A stretch of DNA of 19,293 nt, taken from the NCBI GenBank assembly GCA_947380655.1, contig CANCRX010000057.1, forward strand, positions 1 to 19,293. The letters run 5' to 3'. The notes under the pieces were generated by a model, which was not told where the DNA came from, did not search any database, and saw only the letters and a list, made by a program, of their open reading frames with translations. Every line of letters begins with the position of its first letter. Position 1 is the stretch's first letter. Source of the stretch: Alcaligenaceae bacterium (GTDB lineage Bacteria; Pseudomonadota; Gammaproteobacteria; Burkholderiales; Burkholderiaceae_B). A program made the translations under genes and the position numbers. This document shows, piece by piece, positions 1-7,781 of this stretch.

Positions 1-32
1 AACCGCCATTGATATCCAATGACGGTTTTTTT
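1..32 (+). terminator. Rho-independent terminator, possibly bidirectional
   Basis: Positions 1-11 and 17-27 form an 11-position stem around a 5-base loop, and a run of seven T covers 26-32. In plus-strand RNA the stem has one A-C mismatch (6/22). In minus-strand RNA the same position is a G-U wobble, so the hairpin pairs better in that direction. It would end a plus-strand gene lying before the window. It may also end the small minus-strand gene at 91-222, but the U-run for that direction would fall outside the window and cannot be checked. Confidence 0.7.
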
Positions 33-90
33 GTAGACTGAAACTGAGTATTTACGGCATGTAGCCGCCAGATTCAATCCAATGCAGGAA

Positions 91-222
91 TTAAGCCTTT
101 TTGACTTTTTCCAGCATTTTGAACACACCTTTAGGAGCGTTGACGAACAGGCGCTTGAAGGCCTTGCCCAAACAACGGCGCTCGAGGGTGTTACGGCGTG
201 TACGTTTTGTTTCTGAAGCCAT
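91..222 (-). CDS. Small basic protein of unknown function (43 aa)
   Basis: I do not recognise this protein. The frame runs from ATG (222-220) to TAA (93-91). A GGAG ribosome-binding site lies 8 bases before the ATG, which is good support for translation. The product is rich in Lys and Arg (about 8 K and 6 R against 3 E). It has an Arg/Lys-rich N-terminus (KRTRR), a middle with an ERRCLGKAFKRL stretch containing its single Cys, and a C-terminus that could form an amphipathic helix (VFKMLEKVKK). No signal peptide or membrane segment is apparent. It is transcribed away from uvrA and runs toward the hairpin at 1-27. Its size and charge would suit a nucleic-acid or ribosome-associated protein, but that is a guess from composition only. 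Confidence 0.72.
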   Translation of the reverse strand: MASETKRTRRNTLERRCLGKAFKRLFVNAPKGVFKMLEKVKKA

Positions 223-254
223 GACGGATCTCCGATAAGGAACCGCCTATATTA

Positions 255-290
255 ACCTAAAAACAATACGGGCATTTACCTGTTTTAGGT
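255..290. promoter_or_regulatory. Inverted repeat in the divergent uvrA control region
   Basis: ACCTAAAAACA (255-265) and TGTTTTAGGT (281-290) are inverted copies differing by one A, separated by 15 bases. The pair sits between the start of the minus-strand small gene and uvrA, so it could be an operator for either gene. It does not match the CTGT-N8-ACAG pattern expected for LexA. The 10-mer ACCTAAAAAC occurs again at 14706-14715, just before the flavin reductase. No regulator is identifiable from the sequence. Confidence 0.35.
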
Positions 291-312
291 CTTATTTGTC
301 ACCCGCTCGCTC

Positions 313-318
313 TATGAT
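313..318 (+). promoter_or_regulatory. Candidate -10 element of uvrA
   Basis: TATGAT at 313-318 differs from TATAAT at one position. Transcription would start about seven bases later, at or next to the uvrA ATG (325), giving a leaderless or nearly leaderless mRNA. No Shine-Dalgarno sequence precedes this ATG, which fits that reading. The only good -35 look-alike, TTGTCA at 296-301, is just 11 bases away, so the -35 is weak or absent. Moderate to low confidence. Confidence 0.3.
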
Positions 319-324
319 TGCACT

Positions 325-3300
325 ATGAACCCAATCATTCGCATTACTGGCGCACGCCAGAACAATCTTAAAAACCTGGATTTGACCCTGAACACGGGTG
401 AATTGACTGTTATTACGGGCGTAAGTGGCTCGGGTAAGAGCTCGCTGGCGTTCGATACACTCTATGCAGAGGGGCAACGTCGTTACGTCGAGACATTTTC
501 TCCGTATGCCCGTCAATTTTTAGACCGCATGGATAAACCGCAGGTAGATCGTATAGAGGGCATTCTGCCCGCCATTGCGATTGACCAGACCAATCCTGTT
601 CGCAGTTCGCGCAGCACGGTTGGCACCATGACTGAGCTCAACGATCATCTGAAATTACTGTTCGCACGTGGTGCGCAGTTATTCTGCCGTGGATGTGGTC
701 ATGCTGTCTGCAGAGACAACACCGCCTCGATTCTCGCCGCGATCGGTAAGCGGGCGGTCGAATCCGGCGACCCGCGACTCGTCGTGACATTCCCTGTGCA
801 GGTTCCTGCCAGCTTTACTGAAGAGGAAGTCCGAGGCTTTCTCGATCAGCAAGGCTACACCAGAGTGCACGCGGACGAAAACTCGGCCGCACTTTCTGCC
901 AAAACAGAAGCTGCAGCGCGGGTGCCTGAAATCACGAAGGCTAAAGTAAAGAAATCCACCTCAAAAAAATCAACAACGACCAGTCCCGTCTTGCGAACCC
1001 TGCGCGTGATTCAGGATCGTTTCCGTTTTTCCGGTGCTGAAACTTCACGCGTGATGGAGGCAATCGATATCGCACTCAAGATGGGCAATGGTCTGATCGC
1101 CATCCACGCCATCGATGACCAAGGAAAAGACACTCAAGTCTGGAAATTCAGTGACAAATTACATTGCGCTGAGTGCAACATCAGTTACAGCGATCCGTTG
1201 CCAAGCTCTTTCTCATTCAACTCGCCATTAGGTGCCTGTGAAGCTTGTCGTGGTTTTGGCCGCGTAATCGGCATTGACTTTGGTCTGGTGATTCCAGATG
1301 AAAATAAGACGCTTGAACAGGGTGCCGTCAAACCTTGGCAAACACCCAGCTATAAGGACTGTCAGGATGAATTACTAAAATATGCCAAGCGTGCAAACGT
1401 ATCAACCAACACTCCATGGAAATATCTCCCACCTGAGCATCAGGAATGGGTGCTAGATGGGGATCCACTCTGGAAAGGCGGCAATCAAGCCTGGAAAACG
1501 CAGTGGTATGGCGTACAGAAATTTTTTAACTGGCTTGAAACGAAATCCTACAAAATGCATGTGCGGGTACTGTTATCAAAGTACCGCAGCTATACACCCT
1601 GCCCTACCTGCCATGGAGCACGACTTAAACCTGACTCATTACTCTGGAAAATCGAAGGTAAAACAATACAGGACATGATGTTGACTCCCATTGTGGAGTT
1701 GAGAGTGTTTTTTGACACGATCAAGTTTGCCGGGGCACTCGATGCAGCAATGGATCTGGTCCTGACTGAGGTCCGTGCACGTCTTAAATTTTTATGTGAT
1801 GTAGGGCTGGGTTACCTGACCCTGGACCGACAGAGCCGCACACTCTCAGGAGGTGAGGTTCAGCGTATCAACCTGACCACAGCACTAGGTACCTCATTAG
1901 TCAATACGCTTTTTGTGCTGGATGAACCCTCGATTGGCTTGCATCCACGCGATATTCATCGGGTCACAGAGGTCATGCACAGGCTGCGTGATGCAGGCAA
2001 CACGCTAGTGGTTGTGGAGCATGATCCCCAAGTCATGATCGCCGCAGATCGTGTGATCGACGTAGGTCCCGGCCCAGGTGAGCGTGGTGGCCAAATCGTA
2101 TTTGATGGCACACCTCAAGAACTCAAGCAAGCCAACACACTCACTGGCAAATACATGGGTGGGCACCTGAAGGTCGAGTCGCCTCGCCCCTTGCCTGTAC
2201 TGGCTGGCACACCCAGATTATTACTTGAAGGCGTAACCGCCAATAACCTTAAAAATGTTTCAATTGAAATTCCTCTGGGACGACTGGTCTGCGTGACCGG
2301 CGTTTCAGGTTCTGGAAAGTCAACACTGATTCAGGATGTGCTCTACCCGGGACTGCTCAAAATCATGGGCAAGCCTACCGAATCACCGGGCCCCTTCGAT
2401 CGCATTCTTGGTGCAGAGCAATTAGCCGATGTCGTGATGGTCGATCAGGCCCAAATCGGTAAAACAGCACGGTCGAATCCGGCCAGCTATGTGGGAGCGT
2501 TTGATCCAATCAGAAAACTATTTTCACAGGCTCCGGTCGCCCGAGAGCGCGGCTACACGCCTGGCACCTTTAGCTTTAACAGCGGCGACGGACGCTGCCC
2601 GACCTGCGGTGGTACAGGCTTTGAACATGTAGAAATGCAATTCCTTTCAGACGTCTACATCAGATGTCCGGATTGTGATGGCAAACGTTTCAGACCTGAA
2701 GTGCGTGAAGTCGAAATTGAACATCTTGGTAAGCGTGCTTCGATCGACGCAGTACTCGACATGACTGTTTCCGAAGCCCTTGAGTTTTTTAAAGGCCTGA
2801 AGGACGTGCAACTCGGCTTGGCGCCGCTAGCAGATGTTGGCTTGGAATACGTCAAGCTGGGTCAACCGGTGCCAACCTTGTCGGGTGGCGAAGCGCAGCG
2901 TCTAAAGCTTGCGGGCCACCTTGCGGAAGCTGCACGCAGCGGTATTTCAACCACGAAACTCGCCAAGAAAGGCAGCCTGTTTCTGTTTGACGAACCCACA
3001 ACCGGTCTGCACTTCGATGACGTTGCACGACTCATGCGTGCCTTTAGAAAATTGCTGGGCGCAGGTCATACGCTTTTAATCATCGAACACAACCTGGATG
3101 TAATCCGCGCAGCCGACTGGGTCATCGATCTTGGACCGGATGGTGGTTCCGCAGGAGGCGAATTAATCGTAGCGGGCAGTCCAGAGGAGGTGATGAAACA
3201 CCCGACCTCTTATACGGGTGCGGCACTGCGTGAATATGCGACAGCCATGACACCGGATGCGATTGGAACGCAGACAAGCAGCACGCGCGAGAGCTATGCG

Positions 3301-5982
3301 CTCGAGGAGCCTGGCTCGGCAGAGCCAGGCAGATCACTTCAGACAGTAATGAAAGAAAAGCGCCGTGCAGCGACGAGCATCGATATCTTGCACGCGCGGG
3401 AACACAACCTGAAAAATATCAGCGTCAGCATTCCGCATGACAAATTCACTGTCATTACAGGTGTATCAGGCTCAGGTAAATCAACGCTGGCCTTCGATAT
3501 TTTATTTAACGAAGGTCAGCGGCGTTATCTCGAATCGCTCAATGCCTATGCGCGCGCCATTGTGCAGCCAGCGGGCAAACCGGATGTGGATGCTATTTTC
3601 GGTATCCCCCCAACGGTTGCGATCGAGCAGCGCACCAGTCGGGGCGGAAGAAAATCGACCGTTGCGACGATGACGGAAATCCATCATTTTCTCCGCCTGC
3701 TCTATATGAAGCTGGGGACACAAATGTGTCCAACCTGCCAAGTCAGTGTCGAGCCACAAAGTGCAGACCAGATCGTGGCGCGGATTATGCGAGACCATAA
3801 GGGCCATCGCATCGGACTCATGTCACCGCTGGTGACTGCGCGCAAAGGCTTCTACACTGATCTTGCCAAATGGGCCTCAGGAAAAGGTTACTCACATTTG
3901 CGTGTGGATGAGGAATTTATCGGCACTGGAAAATGGCCACGACTCGATCGTTTTAAAGAACACACGATTGAACTGCCTGTCGCAGACCTGACCGTGGGCA
4001 GTAATAACGAGGCAGCATTACGCGAAGCAGTGCGTAGCGCGCTGGAACACGGTCAAGGTGTCATGAGTATTGTCTGGCCTTTAGGCAAACTCAATGAGGA
4101 TATGGCTGCAAAACTTGAACAGGAGCATTTCTCCGTTAAACGCGCCTGTCCAAGTTGCGGCACCAGCTTTCCAGAACCTGATCCACGCATGTTTTCCTAT
4201 AACTCCAAGCATGGCTGGTGCACAGGCTGTTTTGGTACGGGCCTGCAGCTGCAAGGTTTTGATGCGGAACAGACTGGAGAGGAAACGGCATGGAACGCTT
4301 GGTATGAAGGCGAGACGCATATCTGCACAAGCTGCCATGGTGCTCGTCTGAATCCAATTGCTCGCGCAGTATTATGGAAAGAAAAATCAATCGCCGAATT
4401 AGCAGGTCTGCCAGTTTCAGATGCGCACACCTTCTTTACCGCGCTCGTATTAAAAGGCCGCGACGCTGAAATTGCCCGCGATATTCTGAGTGAAATCCGA
4501 GGACGCCTGCAATTCATGCAAGAGGTCGGTCTGGGTTATCTCGCACTGGATCGGGCAGCTCCCACGCTCTCCGGTGGCGAAGCACAACGTATCCGACTCG
4601 CCGCCCAGCTTGGCTCGAACATGCAGGGTGTCTGTTATGTTCTGGATGAACCCACTATCGGTTTGCACCCACGTGACAACCGGATTCTACTGGGAGCCTT
4701 GTCGCGCCTTGAGAAAAATGGCAACACCCTGGTCGTCGTTGAACACGATGACGACACCATACGACGTGCGGAACACGTGATCGATATCGGCCCTGGCGCC
4801 GGGATCCGCGGTGGTCGTGTCGTGGCACAAGGTACGCTTAAAGACCTCATGGATGCGCCGGAGTCCATGACCGGACATTACCTCAGGCACCCACTGATTC
4901 ACCCCCTGCAACCACGACGACCTATCGACAGTGATACACCGATGATTGCTGTCAACGGGGCAACACTGCACAACCTGCGTCACATCAATGCGCACTTCCC
5001 AATTGGGAGATTAAGTGTTGTAACAGGCGTGTCCGGCTCTGGAAAGTCAACACTCGCGCGTGAAATCCTGCTCGACAATCTAAGCAGAGCGGTCGCAATG
5101 CGCAGCGATCCGCAATGGCAAGGATGCGATTCAATCGAAGGCTGGGATCGCATTGATCGCGTACTTGAGGTTGACCAGACTCCAATCGGCAAAACACCCA
5201 GATCATGTCCTGCGACCTATATCGGCTTCTGGGATGATATTCGCAAGCAGTTTGCTGAAACCAACGAAGCGCGTATCCGTGGCTGGGGTCCCGGACGCTT
5301 CTCCTTCAATACGGGCGATGGTCGTTGTCCAATTTGCGAAGGCCAGGGTATGCGCACACTGGAAATGAGCTTCTTGCCCGACGTCAAAGTCCCTTGCGAT
5401 GCGTGTAATGGTGCACGTTTCAATACCGACACGCTAGGCGTGCGGATGCGTGAGAAACATGCAGGTGAAGTGCTGTCGCTCGAAGTCGATGATGCGATCG
5501 GCTATTTTGCAGCCCACCCGCGTATTCGTCACCCCTTACAGCTGATGCAAGATGTTGGACTGGGTTACCTCACCCTTGGTCAACCATCACCCACCTTATC
5601 GGGCGGTGAGGCGCAACGTATCAAACTCGTGACGGAGCTTGCCAAAGCGCGCATGACAGAAGGCGTCATCACAACCGGTCGGGCATCCAGATTACCGCAC
5701 ACGCTTTATGTACTGGATGAGCCAACCGTCGGTCTTTCGATGGCTGATGTGGAAAAGTTGATCCGTGTGCTGCACCGACTGGTCGAGGCCGGCAATACGG
5801 TTGTCGTCATTGAACACAACCTTGACATCATTGCCGAAGCAGATTGGTTACTAGACCTGGGGCCCGAAGGCGGTACGGGCGGCGGACAGCTAGTGATCGA
5901 GGGCACGCCCGAGCAAGTGGTCATCGCACGTAAAAAGTCACACACGGGTAAAGTCTTGCATGAGTTTATGAATCGAGCATGA
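325..5982 (+). CDS. uvrA: Tandem (double-length) UvrA, excinuclease ABC ATPase subunit
   Basis: This is the damage-recognition ATPase of nucleotide excision repair, in a form where two UvrA-like units are joined in one 1885-residue chain; normal UvrA is about 940. Four Walker A motifs (GVSGSGKS at about 32, 659, 1046 and 1568), four LSGGE signatures, four DEP Walker B motifs and four H-loop histidines are all intact. UvrA zinc modules keep family spacing: C281/284/305/308, C758/761/781/784, C1275/1278/1299/1302 and C1668/1671/1691/1694. The linker spans about 973-1024. The second unit has a recognisable UvrB-binding domain (RKGFY at 1173, KEHTIE at 1211). The equivalent region of the first unit is divergent and carries a Lys/Ser/Thr-rich insert near 203-222. 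The ATG lacks a Shine-Dalgarno sequence, but no other start exists before an upstream stop at 286-288. Such fusions are known in some proteobacteria. A dedicated resistance role instead of general repair is possible. Confidence 0.95.
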   Translation: MNPIIRITGARQNNLKNLDLTLNTGELTVITGVSGSGKSSLAFDTLYAEGQRRYVETFSPYARQFLDRMDKPQVDRIEGILPAIAIDQTNPVRSSRSTVGTMTELNDHLKLLFARGAQLFCRGCGHAVCRDNTASILAAIGKRAVESGDPRLVVTFPVQVPASFTEEEVRGFLDQQGYTRVHADENSAALSAKTEAAARVPEITKAKVKKSTSKKSTTTSPVLRTLRVIQDRFRFSGAETSRVMEAIDIALKMGNGLIAIHAIDDQGKDTQVWKFSDKLHCAECNISYSDPLPSSFSFNSPLGACEACRGFGRVIGIDFGLVIPDENKTLEQGAVKPWQTPSYKDCQDELLKYAKRANVSTNTPWKYLPPEHQEWVLDGDPLWKGGNQAWKTQWYGVQKFFNWLETKSYKMHVRVLLSKYRSYTPCPTCHGARLKPDSLLWKIEGKTIQDMMLTPIVELRVFFDTIKFAGALDAAMDLVLTEVRARLKFLCDVGLGYLTLDRQSRTLSGGEVQRINLTTALGTSLVNTLFVLDEPSIGLHPRDIHRVTEVMHRLRDAGNTLVVVEHDPQVMIAADRVIDVGPGPGERGGQIVFDGTPQELKQANTLTGKYMGGHLKVESPRPLPVLAGTPRLLLEGVTANNLKNVSIEIPLGRLVCVTGVSGSGKSTLIQDVLYPGLLKIMGKPTESPGPFDRILGAEQLADVVMVDQAQIGKTARSNPASYVGAFDPIRKLFSQAPVARERGYTPGTFSFNSGDGRCPTCGGTGFEHVEMQFLSDVYIRCPDCDGKRFRPEVREVEIEHLGKRASIDAVLDMTVSEALEFFKGLKDVQLGLAPLADVGLEYVKLGQPVPTLSGGEAQRLKLAGHLAEAARSGISTTKLAKKGSLFLFDEPTTGLHFDDVARLMRAFRKLLGAGHTLLIIEHNLDVIRAADWVIDLGPDGGSAGGELIVAGSPEEVMKHPTSYTGAALREYATAMTPDAIGTQTSSTRESYALEEPGSAEPGRSLQTVMKEKRRAATSIDILHAREHNLKNISVSIPHDKFTVITGVSGSGKSTLAFDILFNEGQRRYLESLNAYARAIVQPAGKPDVDAIFGIPPTVAIEQRTSRGGRKSTVATMTEIHHFLRLLYMKLGTQMCPTCQVSVEPQSADQIVARIMRDHKGHRIGLMSPLVTARKGFYTDLAKWASGKGYSHLRVDEEFIGTGKWPRLDRFKEHTIELPVADLTVGSNNEAALREAVRSALEHGQGVMSIVWPLGKLNEDMAAKLEQEHFSVKRACPSCGTSFPEPDPRMFSYNSKHGWCTGCFGTGLQLQGFDAEQTGEETAWNAWYEGETHICTSCHGARLNPIARAVLWKEKSIAELAGLPVSDAHTFFTALVLKGRDAEIARDILSEIRGRLQFMQEVGLGYLALDRAAPTLSGGEAQRIRLAAQLGSNMQGVCYVLDEPTIGLHPRDNRILLGALSRLEKNGNTLVVVEHDDDTIRRAEHVIDIGPGAGIRGGRVVAQGTLKDLMDAPESMTGHYLRHPLIHPLQPRRPIDSDTPMIAVNGATLHNLRHINAHFPIGRLSVVTGVSGSGKSTLAREILLDNLSRAVAMRSDPQWQGCDSIEGWDRIDRVLEVDQTPIGKTPRSCPATYIGFWDDIRKQFAETNEARIRGWGPGRFSFNTGDGRCPICEGQGMRTLEMSFLPDVKVPCDACNGARFNTDTLGVRMREKHAGEVLSLEVDDAIGYFAAHPRIRHPLQLMQDVGLGYLTLGQPSPTLSGGEAQRIKLVTELAKARMTEGVITTGRASRLPHTLYVLDEPTVGLSMADVEKLIRVLHRLVEAGNTVVVIEHNLDIIAEADWLLDLGPEGGTGGGQLVIEGTPEQVVIARKKSHTGKVLHEFMNRA
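3309..3330 (+). repeat. Perfect hairpin in uvrA linker-coding DNA
   Basis: GCCTGGCTC (3309-3317) and GAGCCAGGC (3322-3330) are perfect inverted copies around a 4-base GGCA loop. The hairpin encodes part of the low-conservation linker between the two UvrA units. No T-run follows, so it is not an ordinary terminator. It could slow translation between the halves, be a relic of a former intergenic region, or be chance. Confidence 0.5.
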
Positions 5983-7781
5983 AGCATTGCAGATTTGAAA
6001 ACCGACTGACTGGACAGGCGCATGTTCTGAGCGGGTTACAGGAGCGAATTACCGCCTGCTCTGCAGAGGAGCTACAGAGTGCATTTGCACGCATTGAGCG
6101 CGCACGCCTGAGCGGTGCCTGGGTTGCGTTACTACTCGAGTATGAGTTGGGCGAATGGCTCGAACCCGCCCTCTCACAGACCATACCTCGCGACAGAAAT
6201 CCAGCGGAAAAAACACCACGCCTCACCGCGCTGGTGTTTGACACCATGCATCTTGAAACGCCTTGGGATGCAGACAATACCGATCAGGCTTGCATCGTCA
6301 GCATGCTGCCCGGAATCTCAAAAAATCAATATATCGATCGCATTGAAAAGATCCATCACTGGATTGCACAGGGCGAAGTCTATCAAGTCAACACTACATT
6401 CCCTTTGCAAGTACAAACGATCGGCAATGCCGAAACACTTTATCGGAAAATCGCCCAGAAACATCCTGTGGAATTTGCTGCGTTCATAGAAGACGAATCA
6501 CGCACGGTTCTCTCTTTTTCGCCGGAGCTTTTTTTACAACGTACGGGGCAAACACTCTCGACCCGACCCATGAAAGGTACGGCCCCGAGGGCCAGCAACC
6601 CCGCAGAGGACGAACGTATAGGGCATGCGCTCCAGAGCAGCGAAAAAAACCGTGCTGAAAATTTAATGATTGTGGATCTGCTACGCAACGATCTAGGGCG
6701 GATTGCACATCCCGGCACAGTCCTTGCGCAACCACTCTTTTCTCTTGAAAAATATCCTTCAGTCTGGACCTTGACCTCAACGATCCAGGCAGAAATCCCA
6801 GACGACACCTCATTACAAACGATCCTGACCGCGTTATTTCCTTGCGGCTCTGTGACCGGTGCGCCAAAGATCTCTGCCATGCAAAGAATCCAGCAAACTG
6901 AATCATCACCGCGCAGCTTGTATTGCGGCAGTCTTGGCTGGTTGGCGCCCAACGGAGACTTTGCATTGAACGTCGCGATCCGAACACTGGTCATTGATCC
7001 ACAAGGAATAGGCACTTATCACGTCGGTGGCGGCATTGTTCACGACTCGGTTGCTGAAGAGGAGTGGCAGGAATGCTTCTGGAAAGCACGTATCCTGTCG
7101 CAAGACCAGCCCTCCCTGATTGAAACGATGCGCACCGATATGTTCGGTAATATTGAAATGCTTGCGCTGCATCTGGATCGACTTGAGCGCTCTGCAAAGG
7201 CATTGTCTTTTCAACTCCCCACGCGAGAAAAGCTGCGCGAAAGCATTACCTTAAAAGTGAGCACCGCTCTCAATCACGCGGACAAACAAACAGCATTACG
7301 CGTGCGTCTGCTGCTCGACGCAAAGGGTAGCTTCAACATTGAAACAGCCCCATTGCCACCACTACAGGGCATTCCAAACATTGCAGCGGCTTCTCTTGTG
7401 CTCAATAGTGATCATCCGCTACTTCAACACAAAACAACATTCCGCCCCTGGTATACAGAAGCTACCGCGTGGCTGAGTAAGCATCCCAAATATTTTGATC
7501 TCATTTTTTTCAATGAACGCGGTGAGATCTGCGAAGGCAGTCGCTCGAATATTTATATTAAAAAAAATGGCCAATGGTTCACACCAGCGCTTTCAAGCGG
7601 ATTACTTGGCGGTGTCTATCGGCGCTATCTAATCGATCAGCATGGAATAAAAGAAGGCACGCTCACGCGTGCCGACCTTGAAAATCCGTCTGCTGAGATC
7701 CGTCTGTCGAACGGTCTCAGGGGGTGGTTCGATGTCAATTACGAGCCTGCATCACTCCTTCCAGGGAACTTCCTTCCATAA
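5979..7781 (+). CDS. pabB: Bifunctional aminodeoxychorismate synthase component I / aminodeoxychorismate lyase (PabB-PabC)
   Basis: The N-terminal part (about 1-370) is a chorismate-utilising PabB. It makes 4-amino-4-deoxychorismate from chorismate with ammonia from a PabA partner that is not in this window. The visible motifs are GEVYQVN, RPMKGTA with the catalytic-type Lys at 199, LRNDLGR and CGSVTGAPK. The C-terminal part (about 378-600) is a fold-type IV PLP enzyme like PabC, which releases p-aminobenzoate and pyruvate. It has a likely PLP lysine at 485 (HKTT), an EGSRSN motif, and a GLLGGVYRR segment. The product feeds folate synthesis in the cytosol. The start ATG overlaps the uvrA stop as ATGA, indicating translational coupling. 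The 3' end overlaps the convergent receptor gene by 30 bases. Length fits fused PabBC proteins. Confidence 0.93.
   Translation: MKHCRFENRLTGQAHVLSGLQERITACSAEELQSAFARIERARLSGAWVALLLEYELGEWLEPALSQTIPRDRNPAEKTPRLTALVFDTMHLETPWDADNTDQACIVSMLPGISKNQYIDRIEKIHHWIAQGEVYQVNTTFPLQVQTIGNAETLYRKIAQKHPVEFAAFIEDESRTVLSFSPELFLQRTGQTLSTRPMKGTAPRASNPAEDERIGHALQSSEKNRAENLMIVDLLRNDLGRIAHPGTVLAQPLFSLEKYPSVWTLTSTIQAEIPDDTSLQTILTALFPCGSVTGAPKISAMQRIQQTESSPRSLYCGSLGWLAPNGDFALNVAIRTLVIDPQGIGTYHVGGGIVHDSVAEEEWQECFWKARILSQDQPSLIETMRTDMFGNIEMLALHLDRLERSAKALSFQLPTREKLRESITLKVSTALNHADKQTALRVRLLLDAKGSFNIETAPLPPLQGIPNIAAASLVLNSDHPLLQHKTTFRPWYTEATAWLSKHPKYFDLIFFNERGEICEGSRSNIYIKKNGQWFTPALSSGLLGGVYRRYLIDQHGIKEGTLTRADLENPSAEIRLSNGLRGWFDVNYEPASLLPGNFLP

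Noticed and set aside
280..295. Possible LexA (SOS) box upstream of uvrA
   Set aside because: CTGT at 280-283 is followed eight bases later by TTAT, not ACAG, so only a half-site exists.
296..318. TTGTCA/TATGAT as a complete sigma-70 promoter for uvrA
   Set aside because: The spacer is 11 bases instead of about 17, so only the -10 element is kept as a candidate.
6440..7015. Long antisense frame (191 codons) within pabBC
   Set aside because: It lies opposite well-conserved PabB motifs, shows no recognisable protein features and has overlapping rival frames; it is a shadow of the real gene.
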